A stretch of DNA of 32,474 nucleotides from an uncultured Clostridium sp. (lineage in GTDB: Bacteria > Bacillota > Clostridia > UBA1212 > UBA1255), in assembly GCA_900543695.1 (NCBI GenBank), contig UQSG01000029.1, positions 1 to 32,474 of the forward strand, in the 5' to 3' direction. A model generated the notes under the pieces. That model saw only the letters and a program-made list of their open reading frames with translations. It was not told where the DNA came from and made no database searches. Below, in pieces: positions 15,980 through 23,579 of the stretch; positions within the stretch are counted from its first letter, which is position 1; each line of letters begins with the position of its first letter. The position numbers were made by a program, and so were the translations under genes.

Positions 15980-18490
15980 ATGGTAAAGCCGGAAAATCTC
16001 AGAGTGAATCTCCTTGCGGAGCCTGCCGTGGTGCCCTGCTGCTGCCAGACATTTTCCTGGGCAATTTCGTCTGATCAGCCGCTGACCGAACAGAAGGAAT
16101 ACAGGCTCCAGATTCGCAAACCCATGGAGCCAACGCTTGCGGCGGACACAGGATTTGTCCAAAGCGGCCGGTCTTCGGGGATTGAAATTGCTTCATGGGA
16201 GCATCCGCCGGAGCCGGACAGCGTCTATTTGTGGCGCGTCGCAGTCCGCGGCGATCAGGGGGAGGAGGGCGTCAGCGATGAGGCTGCATTTCTCACGGAG
16301 TCGGCATTTATGCATGCTCCGGCCGGAATCTGGCATGGAGAAAAGCCCGACCTCTGTATCCTGCGCGCATCGTTCCGCCGCCCGAGCCGGAAGGTCTATA
16401 AAATCCTGGCAAACGTTACGGCGTGTTCTCCTGAGCCCGCAAGACAGTACGTATACAGCTTATACGTCGGCGGCGTATTTGCCGGCCTCGGGCCGCCGCG
16501 CTACGGAAAGGACGCGCAGGGAAACAGCATTGTATATTACAACGGAATAGATATCACGCCGCTTGTCTGCACGGAGGAAAACACGGTTGCCGCGCTGAAT
16601 TACACGAGCGCGGAGAAGTCTTTTTTCTGTGAAATCCGTGCGTATTATGAGGACGGCTCTTCGGAGGCTCTGCTGAGCACGGCGGATGCGGACCGCTGGG
16701 AGGCCGCAGATGCAGCCGCTGTGTTTCGGCCGTCGGGCTCTATCGGAACGGGATATTATTTTGCGCCTGCGGAAAATTTTGATGCTGAGGCGCTGGAGCG
16801 ACTCTGCTGGGAGCCTGCCGAGCCGGCGTTTCTGCTGCCGGGAACTTCTGTGCGCCCGTATCCGGCCGAGCCGGTAAATCGTTATGAAATTTCGCCGCGG
16901 AAGACCGGAAGCCTTAGGGACGTGGATGTCTTCTTCGTCGATTTCGGCAAAGAGCTTGTCGGCGGAATCGGTCTGGAGATTGATGCGCCGGAAGCTGCCG
17001 AGATCATCGTGCGTTTCGGTGAGGAGCTGGAAAACGGACGCGTCCGCTATCGGATGCGCACGGGAAACTGCTATGAGGAAACGTGGCGGCTGAAATCCGG
17101 AAGAAACAGGCTGGAAAATACGGGGATGAAAACATTCCGCTATGTGGAATTTCTGAATCTTCCGGCCTCTCCTGCGCGAATCTGGGGCACCGCCATCCGC
17201 CAGGAATTTGATGAAACGGCGTCCTGCTTCGAAAGCAGCAGCGCATTACTGAACCGAATTTATGATTTTACCAAATATACTGTGAAGGCTACAAATCAAG
17301 ATCTGTACGTCGACTCGCAGTCGCGGGAACGCGGCGCATATGAAGGCGACGCGCTGATTAATATGCTTTCGGCGTATGCCGTGGAGGATCGCTATGCGCT
17401 TGCCCGCTTCACTGCCTTATATCTGAACACACACAGAACCTGGCCTGCGGAATATGTTTTAATTTCCATTCTGATGGCATGGGAAGACTATCTTTATACC
17501 GGCGACGCGTCGCTGCTCCGCAGCGATTATGAGCTTTTGCAAGGGAAACTATTTCCGGAGAAATACGCGGACTGCCGGGGACTGTATGGCAGAGGCATTT
17601 TGCAGAAAGGAAACGTAAATGCGGTGCTGGTAGACTGGCCGGCATCCGAGCGCGACGGTTACGCCTGGGAAGAATCGGAGTATAATACCGTTCTGAACTG
17701 TATGGTTTATAAAGCGCTGCGCTGCCTTTCCCAAATCGCACGGGTATTGAATAAAACGGAAGACATGCAGCGCATGGAGCGCCGTGCGGATGAGCTGAAA
17801 GCGTCTCTGATTTCTCTGCTGTATTCGCCGGAGCAGGGCGCATTTTACGACGGACTCTGCGCGGACCGTACGCCGGCGCGCCACTTTTCGCAGCATGCGT
17901 CCGCCTTTGCGCTGTATTGCGGCGTCTATGAGGGGGACGAGATGCGCCGGGCGCTGATTTCTTTTCTGAAGAAGCAGGGCAAGATTAAAATGAGCGTGTA
18001 CGGGGCATTTTATCTGTTGGAAGGACTGTACGCGGCCGGAGCCGGAGATTACGCCGCGGAGCTGCTTCTGCAGGAGGATACCGCCGACGGCGCGCGGACC
18101 TGGGCGTACATGCTGGAAAAGGGCGCCACGATCACCACAGAAGCATGGAATCCGACAAACAAGCCGAACATGACGTTTTCGCATCCTTGGGGCTCTGCGC
18201 CTGCAAGCCAGATCGTGCGCGGGATTTTCGGGATCCGTCCGCTTGAACCGGGCTTCGGCCGGTTTCAGGTTTGGATTCAGGCCGGTCCGCTCCGAAAAGC
18301 GTCTGTCACAGCTCCGACAGTGAAGGGCCCGGTTTGCGTCTCTTTTGAGAAATCCGAGGGTGCTCCGGAAAAATTGGAGGTTGTGCTTACGGTGCCGCCG
18401 AATACAGAGGCGGAGGTCCGTTCGGGTGCGGACGGGAGCGTCGTCTGCCGCTTCTCCTGCGGAACGCATCGCTTCCTGCTGCCGGCGTGA
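15980..18490 (+). CDS. GH78 alpha-L-rhamnosidase-like glycoside hydrolase
   Basis: This 836-residue protein has the GH78 layout: N-terminal beta domains (the start resembles the family opening LRVNLLAEPAVV, with TFSWAI), an (alpha/alpha)6 catalytic barrel (about 420-750) and a C-terminal beta domain. The catalytic cluster is visible in DSQSRERGAYEGD, with Asp445, Glu450 and Asp457 at the same spacing as Asp567, Glu572 and Asp579 of the Bacillus RhaB enzyme; Glu721 in TTEAWNP fits the remaining catalytic acid. It would release terminal alpha-L-rhamnose from glycosides. No signal peptide is seen, so it probably acts on imported oligosaccharides or glycosides. The ATG at 15980 follows GGAAG by 8 bases. 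No rhamnose transport or catabolic genes are beside it, so the exact substrate is inferred only. Confidence 0.87.
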   Translation: MVKPENLRVNLLAEPAVVPCCCQTFSWAISSDQPLTEQKEYRLQIRKPMEPTLAADTGFVQSGRSSGIEIASWEHPPEPDSVYLWRVAVRGDQGEEGVSDEAAFLTESAFMHAPAGIWHGEKPDLCILRASFRRPSRKVYKILANVTACSPEPARQYVYSLYVGGVFAGLGPPRYGKDAQGNSIVYYNGIDITPLVCTEENTVAALNYTSAEKSFFCEIRAYYEDGSSEALLSTADADRWEAADAAAVFRPSGSIGTGYYFAPAENFDAEALERLCWEPAEPAFLLPGTSVRPYPAEPVNRYEISPRKTGSLRDVDVFFVDFGKELVGGIGLEIDAPEAAEIIVRFGEELENGRVRYRMRTGNCYEETWRLKSGRNRLENTGMKTFRYVEFLNLPASPARIWGTAIRQEFDETASCFESSSALLNRIYDFTKYTVKATNQDLYVDSQSRERGAYEGDALINMLSAYAVEDRYALARFTALYLNTHRTWPAEYVLISILMAWEDYLYTGDASLLRSDYELLQGKLFPEKYADCRGLYGRGILQKGNVNAVLVDWPASERDGYAWEESEYNTVLNCMVYKALRCLSQIARVLNKTEDMQRMERRADELKASLISLLYSPEQGAFYDGLCADRTPARHFSQHASAFALYCGVYEGDEMRRALISFLKKQGKIKMSVYGAFYLLEGLYAAGAGDYAAELLLQEDTADGARTWAYMLEKGATITTEAWNPTNKPNMTFSHPWGSAPASQIVRGIFGIRPLEPGFGRFQVWIQAGPLRKASVTAPTVKGPVCVSFEKSEGAPEKLEVVLTVPPNTEAEVRSGADGSVVCRFSCGTHRFLLPA

Positions 18491-18518
18491 AGGAATACTA
18501 CACATTTTCCGGAATCCG

Positions 18519-18527
18519 TGATATACT
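18519..18527 (+). promoter_or_regulatory. Extended -10 promoter for the membrane-anchored protein pair
   Basis: TGATATACT combines a TATACT -10 box with the TG of an extended -10 element. No good -35 hexamer is present, which is normal for this promoter class. It lies 21 bases before the ATG at 18549. Confidence 0.5.
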
Positions 18528-18548
18528 AACGCTCGAGGTAGTAAGAAT

Positions 18549-20072
18549 ATGCTGAAGAAAATTCTGATAAGCGTTTTAAGTGTTTTGATATTTTTAATAT
18601 TGATTACAGGCGGGTTCCGCTACGCCGTGAATATATGCAATGACTATCTGCTGCCGGAGGACGGCTCCGTTACAAAAGAGAAATTGGAGGCTGCGAAAAA
18701 CAGAACCGTGGATTATCTGTTTGCTGTGGATTCGGCGTCCGCCGAACCGACTCCGGCGTCCGCCGCGCCGGCTTCGTATTCTTCGGGCGGCTCTGGACTG
18801 CTTTCCGGGGGAGCGGAATACTGCGCCGTGATCGGAACGCTGGCAGAAGAAAGCAAATACTATTACGCAATATACGACAGCTCCGGTACGCAGAGGGCGT
18901 ACGGAGAATTCGGCACGAGTCTCGAAACGTGCGTAATCCATGATATCCGCACTGGAGCGGAGGAAATCCGGATCCTCTGCGAGGAAGACGGTCTGTGCGT
19001 CCTGTATTCGATCAGCTTTTCGGCCCGCGTTAACGGCGGGACCATGAAAATTTCCAAAAAAGCGGAATTTGATCCCCGGCGGGAAGAAGAAACGCTTCTG
19101 AAGCTGATTCTGCCCGACGAGAAGATGGAATATATCGTTGCGGCCGGCACGGGGAGCGCGGTATTGTATACTGCGGACGGACAGGCCGTAAGAACGTATG
19201 AATATGAGCCGAAAAATGTCATCACCTGCGGAGTCCTGCAGGACGGGCTGCTGATTCTCTGTGGGGCGGCGTCCGGGGAAGAGGACGGACACGGCTTCAG
19301 CTACGGCTTTGCGGAGGCATTTTCCGAGGCGGGCGCACTGCTCTGGAGCAAAAAGCTTCTGAACGAAGGCGAATACGTTTCCGCCGTAATGGAATGCCAG
19401 ATCAAACCGAACGGCAATCTGGGCATTTACGGCAGATATTTTGACTACAGCGAATCCGATTTTCAGATGACCTCGCTGGAGGCGGAGCGATACGACGATT
19501 TCAAAATATACGGAAACGGAATCGATTACTATATTTACACGTCGAGAATCCGAAGCGAGGAGGGCGGAACGGTACAATCGTCCGCTTTCCTGGCAGAGCT
19601 TGACCTTGCGGGCGGCGAAACGGACATGAGGGTATACTCCGCTTTAAACGATTTCCGTGTGCCGAGCATTTCCCAGACGGGATCGCTTAATAAGCTGAAT
19701 TCTGCGGGAGAGTTCCTTCTGACGATTGCCCAGGCAGAAGCGGAGGACAGCCCCACGTACCATTTGACGATTGATGGGAAAGCTGTGGAAATCCCGAGCA
19801 ATCTTGAGGTTTTCTACGATCTGGACACGAGCGGCGGAATTTACGCATATCTTGCGGAAAGCGGTACGGGGATTTACCGGATGAAATATTTTGCCTCCGC
19901 GGAGGATTTTTCGTCGGCGATGCTCGGCCTCCGGAGGGCGCTGAGCGTCTCATCCGTACTGGACAGGCTGCCTGAGGTTCTGCCGTGGTTCGTAATTTCC
20001 GTGATCGGAATCATTTTACTTGCAGCAAAGCATAAATGGAGGTATAGCCGCGGCGATGAAGAAGATTGCTAA
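18549..20072 (+). CDS. Membrane-anchored extracytoplasmic protein of unknown function
   Basis: I do not recognise this 507-residue protein. It has an N-terminal membrane helix (about residues 5-27), a low-complexity Ala/Pro/Ser linker (about 60-85), a large beta-strand-rich region with repeated patterns such as AVLYTADGQAVRTYEYE and GGIYAYLAESG that suggest a beta-propeller-like fold, and a second helix near the C-terminus (about 478-495) followed by a basic tail. Both ends are therefore probably tethered with the main domain outside. The ATG at 18549 has GAGGT 9 bases upstream. The last 17 bases overlap the next gene, a similarly built protein, so they are cotranscribed and probably work together. 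A sensor or envelope-assembly role is speculation. Confidence 0.75.
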   Translation: MLKKILISVLSVLIFLILITGGFRYAVNICNDYLLPEDGSVTKEKLEAAKNRTVDYLFAVDSASAEPTPASAAPASYSSGGSGLLSGGAEYCAVIGTLAEESKYYYAIYDSSGTQRAYGEFGTSLETCVIHDIRTGAEEIRILCEEDGLCVLYSISFSARVNGGTMKISKKAEFDPRREEETLLKLILPDEKMEYIVAAGTGSAVLYTADGQAVRTYEYEPKNVITCGVLQDGLLILCGAASGEEDGHGFSYGFAEAFSEAGALLWSKKLLNEGEYVSAVMECQIKPNGNLGIYGRYFDYSESDFQMTSLEAERYDDFKIYGNGIDYYIYTSRIRSEEGGTVQSSAFLAELDLAGGETDMRVYSALNDFRVPSISQTGSLNKLNSAGEFLLTIAQAEAEDSPTYHLTIDGKAVEIPSNLEVFYDLDTSGGIYAYLAESGTGIYRMKYFASAEDFSSAMLGLRRALSVSSVLDRLPEVLPWFVISVIGIILLAAKHKWRYSRGDEEDC

Positions 20073-21756
20073 ATTTATCAGTGCGGTATTGATTGCTGCC
20101 GCGGTAATATTCGTTCTGCATTTTGTTTTGACGCTTGAGGCGGTGGATACGTGGCTGACGGAGAAAATCGGCGGCGAAGTGCCTGCGGACGCTTCTCTGA
20201 TCCGTACGGAATGGGCGGAGGAGCGCTACGGGTTTGCCGAGACGGACAGGCCGTGCATCTTTGCGCGGGAGGATCGGCTTTATCTGACGGCGGGAGAGGA
20301 CGTGGCCGATATTACGCCGGAAGAAATCAATATTTCTTACTACGGCAGCTTCATGGATTTCAATGAAATCCTCAGCTATAAGAAAAACTGTGTCGTAAGC
20401 GAAGACGGCAGGTATATCGTATACCGCCTGGAGTTTAACGACATTCCGTATCTGTATTATTATGATATTGAAGCGCGGAAGGCGTATTTCATTTCCGACC
20501 GGGTAGATAGCTTTGATCTCGTGGAAAACGACGGGACGGAGGCGCTGACGTTGATTTATGCGACGGGCTACGCCCAAAACAATAAATTGTTTTTGTATCG
20601 CTCTGACCCGGCAGGGGAAACCGCAGGAAGCACTCTGCTGCTTTCGGAAGACAACGCGGTATCCGGCGTATTCGAGGCCTACGGCAGCATCGTTTCGCTG
20701 TCTCTGGAGGGAACGCTTTCTCGATATGATCCCGCCTCCGGCGCCGCACAGAAGCTGTCAGAAGGAGTGGAGGCTCTTTATTTTCCCGGTGACAGCGCAT
20801 ACAATTATGATGACTACTATAAAGATTTTACCGTATGCTGCCGAAAGGGCGGGCAGGATTACATCCTGAACGGCTCCGCGGAGGCCGTCATAGAGGGAGG
20901 CTATTATAACGTTATTCCGAAGTATACGTATCCCGGTGCCTCGGGTGAAACGTATTATTATTCGCTTAGAAACAAACGGATCGTCCGCGTGTCCGGCGGC
21001 GCTGAAACAGTGCTTTATGAAGAGCTTGGCGATCTTTATCATGTGTTTTTATACGTTCCGGGAGAGACGGAGACTGAGACCGGTTCTTTTATTGCGGCGT
21101 CCGGCAGTACGCTGTACCTTTTGGCTGAGGACGGAGGCGCCGCATCCGAGCTGATGCGTCTGCCGGGGCGCTACCGGAGGCACGCCGAGATGCTGGAGGA
21201 GCATATGGCAATCTATCCGGCGGAGAACGGCGTATATTATGTCGCCATGCTGGCTTCCGGCAGTCTCGTTTTCAATACAAAAAATGTGCAGAGCTGGATG
21301 AATGCGGCCAGCAGCTATAATTATGGGCTTACCGTCCTCCGGGAGGATGCGGGGGAATACACGGCGGAGCCGCTGAACGTACCGCTTTCCCGCAGCATCG
21401 AAGGCCCCGTTCCGGCCGCCCGGGACGGCTCTGCCTCCAACAACCTGATCCACGTTTCCTATTTTGCAGATGGTACGGTGAAAGCCGTCTCGCTGCTTTC
21501 GGCCGAGGGCGCGCTGCTTTCCGCAGATATGCTGGGCACGTCCGGATACGCGCAGGGGCAGTGTGTGACCGAGGTATTTTCCTGCAGTGAGGGCACGTAT
21601 ATTTTACGCGAAATACAGGAGGGAAACGCTGATTTTTATTTTCTTTCCGGTACGGCTCCGCAGCTTGCTCCGGCGGCGGGCGGGGCGGGTGTTCTTGCGG
21701 AAACCAACGGGGATTTTGCGGCGGCCGTGTCGTTCGGAACGCTTGTTATTTTCTGA
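20056..21756 (+). CDS. Membrane-anchored beta-rich protein of unknown function
   Basis: I do not recognise this protein of about 566 residues. It has one N-terminal membrane helix (about residues 5-25) and a long extracytoplasmic region rich in short strands ending in Tyr or Asp-Gly turns (CIFAREDRLYLTAGED, YIVYRLEFNDIPYLYYYD, TYYYSLRNKRIVRVSGG), which is typical of beta-propeller repeats. It resembles the preceding gene in build but not obviously in sequence. The ATG at 20056 (MKKIAKFI) is preferred over the TTG at 20020, as it gives a normal positively charged anchor start; a GGAGG lies 13 bases upstream, slightly far. The start overlaps the end of the preceding gene by 17 bases. The promoter of the following iron-sulfur scaffold gene begins inside its last codons. 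Confidence 0.72.
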   Translation: MKKIAKFISAVLIAAAVIFVLHFVLTLEAVDTWLTEKIGGEVPADASLIRTEWAEERYGFAETDRPCIFAREDRLYLTAGEDVADITPEEINISYYGSFMDFNEILSYKKNCVVSEDGRYIVYRLEFNDIPYLYYYDIEARKAYFISDRVDSFDLVENDGTEALTLIYATGYAQNNKLFLYRSDPAGETAGSTLLLSEDNAVSGVFEAYGSIVSLSLEGTLSRYDPASGAAQKLSEGVEALYFPGDSAYNYDDYYKDFTVCCRKGGQDYILNGSAEAVIEGGYYNVIPKYTYPGASGETYYYSLRNKRIVRVSGGAETVLYEELGDLYHVFLYVPGETETETGSFIAASGSTLYLLAEDGGAASELMRLPGRYRRHAEMLEEHMAIYPAENGVYYVAMLASGSLVFNTKNVQSWMNAASSYNYGLTVLREDAGEYTAEPLNVPLSRSIEGPVPAARDGSASNNLIHVSYFADGTVKAVSLLSAEGALLSADMLGTSGYAQGQCVTEVFSCSEGTYILREIQEGNADFYFLSGTAPQLAPAAGGAGVLAETNGDFAAAVSFGTLVIF

Positions 21757-21771
21757 AAAGCGCGGTATAAT
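21743..21771 (+). promoter_or_regulatory. Promoter of the iron-sulfur scaffold / GGGtGRT operon
   Basis: TTGTTA (21743-21748) and a perfect TATAAT (21766-21771) are 17 bases apart. The -35 box lies inside the end of the preceding gene, and the ATG follows at 21806, giving a leader of about 28 bases. Confidence 0.8.
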
Positions 21772-21805
21772 GAGCCGTACAACTTAAGAAAGGGGTTATT
21801 TACAC

Positions 21806-22498
21806 ATGAATTACTCGCATGAAGTAGAAAAAATGATGTGTGTCAAGCAAGGGCCGAATCACGGGCCGGCGCCCATCCCGGAAGAAGGAAAATGGGTAAA
21901 AGCAAAGGAAATATCCGACATATCGGGATTGTCGCACGGAGTGGGCTGGTGTGCCCCTCAGCAGGGAGCCTGTAAGCTGACGCTGAATGTGAAAAACGGC
22001 ATCATTGAAGAAGCGCTTGTAGAAACGCTCGGCTGCTCCGGAATGACGCATTCCGCAGCGATGGCGGCCGAAATTCTCGGCGGGAAAACGCTTCTTGAGG
22101 CGCTGAATACCGACCTTGTATGCGACGCCATCAACGTGGCAATGCGTGAAATATTTTTACAGATCGTATACGGCAGAACGCAGTCTGCATTTTCCGAGGA
22201 CGGGCTTCCGATCGGCGCCGGGCTTGAGGACCTCGGCAAGGGACTTCGCTCTCAGGTAGGAACGATGTACGGAACCAAGGAAAAGGGCGTGCGTTTCCTG
22301 GAAATGGCGGAGGGCTACGTGCTCAGCATCGGACTGGATGAAAACGACGAGGTGATCGGGTATCAATTCGTAAATCTCGGAAAGATGATGGATGCAATTA
22401 AAAAGGGCAGCGATCCGAAGGAAGCATATGAGAAAAATATCGGTACATATGGAAGATACGCCGACGCCGTTAAGGTCATTGACCCCCGCAATGAATAA
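21806..22498 (+). CDS. NifU/IscU-like iron-sulfur cluster scaffold-type protein
   Basis: This 230-residue cytosolic protein resembles the IscU/NifU N-terminal scaffold fold, with candidate ligand cysteines at 49 and 56 (GWCAPQQGACKL), 77 (ETLGCSGMTHSA) and 106 (VCDAIN). It is longer than IscU and carries an additional C-terminal half (about 130-230), as in the Bacillota group that always sits beside a GGGtGRT protein. It may assemble or hold an Fe-S cluster, but its exact client is unknown. The ATG at 21806 follows AAAGGGG by 10 bases and a perfect TATAAT promoter. Its stop codon overlaps the ribosome site of the next gene, so the pair is cotranscribed. No cysteine desulfurase gene is nearby. 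Confidence 0.82.
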   Translation: MNYSHEVEKMMCVKQGPNHGPAPIPEEGKWVKAKEISDISGLSHGVGWCAPQQGACKLTLNVKNGIIEEALVETLGCSGMTHSAAMAAEILGGKTLLEALNTDLVCDAINVAMREIFLQIVYGRTQSAFSEDGLPIGAGLEDLGKGLRSQVGTMYGTKEKGVRFLEMAEGYVLSIGLDENDEVIGYQFVNLGKMMDAIKKGSDPKEAYEKNIGTYGRYADAVKVIDPRNE

Positions 22499-22512
22499 GG
22501 AGGAATCGAACC

Positions 22513-23511
22513 ATGGTAAGATTTGAAGGTTATGAGAGAAGAATAGACGGCATCAACAAAGCTATGGCGGAATACGGGATTGCTTCCTTGGAGGATGCAA
22601 AGGCAATCTGCGATGCGAAAGGCGTGGATGTTGCCGGAATCGTAAAGGGCGTACAGCCGATCGCTTTTGAAAATGCAGTGTGGGCCTACACGCTCGGCTG
22701 CGCGATCGCATTTCAGAAAAAGGTGAAAAACGCCGCGGAGGCTGCGGAGGCGATCGGGCTTGGGCTGCAGGCGTTTTGTATTCCCGGCTCCGTTGCGGAT
22801 GCCAGAGAGGTTGGTCTCGGACATGGAAATCTTGGCGCCATGCTGCTGCGTGAAGAAACGAAGTGCTTCTGCTTCCTGGCGGGCCATGAATCGTTCGCCG
22901 CTGCGGAGGGCGCGATCGGAATCGCAAGGACGGCGAATAAGGTCAGAAAAGAACCGCTTCAGGTCATTCTTAACGGTCTGGGCAAGGATGCCGCTTATAT
23001 CATTTCCAGAATTAACGGCTTTACGTATGTGAAGACGGATTTTGATTTTGCCACAAGAGAGCTGACCGTTACGGAGGTCCGGAAGTTTTCGAACGGCGAC
23101 CGTGCGAACGTACGCTGCTACGGCGCGAACGATGTCAACGAGGGCGTTGCCATTATGCAGAAGGAAGCGGTGGACGTTTCCATTACGGGCAACTCTACGA
23201 ATCCGACGAGATTCCAGCATCTTGTAGCCGGTACGTATAAGAAATGGGCGATTGAACATGGCAAGAAGTATTTCTCTGTGGCGTCCGGCGGCGGTACGGG
23301 ACGTACGCTGCATCCGGATAACGTTGCGGCGGGGCCGGCTTCTTACGGTCTGACGGATTCAATGGGCCGCATGCACGGGGACGCGCAGTTTGCAGGTTCT
23401 TCTTCCGTTCCTGCTCACGTTGAAATGATGGGATTGATCGGCATGGGCAACAACCCGATGGTCGGCGCTACCGTGGCCTGTGCTGTTGCTGTGGAAGAAG
23501 CAAGCAAATAA
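22513..23511 (+). CDS. GGGtGRT protein
   Basis: This 332-residue protein carries the motif GGGTGRT at residues 259-265 (VASGGGTGRTLHPDN), after which its family is named. The family occurs in Bacillota and some anaerobes next to an Fe-S scaffold-like gene, as here. No reaction has been assigned to it. The glycine motif resembles a nucleotide-binding loop but lacks the P-loop lysine, so ATPase activity should not be assumed. Cysteines occur at several places (for example AKAICDAKG, LGCAIAF, TKCFCFLAG). The protein has no signal peptide or membrane helix. The ATG at 22513 follows AAGGAGG by 9 bases. The transcript ends at the terminator at 23551-23579. Confidence 0.88.
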   Translation: MVRFEGYERRIDGINKAMAEYGIASLEDAKAICDAKGVDVAGIVKGVQPIAFENAVWAYTLGCAIAFQKKVKNAAEAAEAIGLGLQAFCIPGSVADAREVGLGHGNLGAMLLREETKCFCFLAGHESFAAAEGAIGIARTANKVRKEPLQVILNGLGKDAAYIISRINGFTYVKTDFDFATRELTVTEVRKFSNGDRANVRCYGANDVNEGVAIMQKEAVDVSITGNSTNPTRFQHLVAGTYKKWAIEHGKKYFSVASGGGTGRTLHPDNVAAGPASYGLTDSMGRMHGDAQFAGSSSVPAHVEMMGLIGMGNNPMVGATVACAVAVEEASK

Positions 23512-23550
23512 GGCCGAAAAAGCGCATAAATACTGGATTTATTCCGAAAA

Positions 23551-23579
23551 AGAGCTGCCTATTTGGTGGCTCTTTTTTT
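23551..23579. terminator. Bidirectional terminator shared by the GGGtGRT operon and int
   Basis: AGAGCTGCC (23551-23559) pairs with GGTGGCTCT (23564-23572), with two G-T wobbles and a 5-base loop. On the plus strand TTTTTTT follows; on the minus strand the same stem is followed by TTTTTCGG. It can therefore stop both the GGGtGRT transcript and the converging integrase transcript. The stop codon of the integrase lies in the loop/stem. Confidence 0.85.

Noticed and set aside
17549..18505. Minus-strand open frame of 318 codons; similar ones at 18594-19577 and 22363-23313
   Set aside because: All are antisense to supported genes, have arginine-rich or biased composition and no start signals.
23287..23307. 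GGGTGRT motif as a P-loop ATPase site
   Set aside because: It lacks the Walker A lysine and no Walker B follows; it is the naming motif of the GGGtGRT family.
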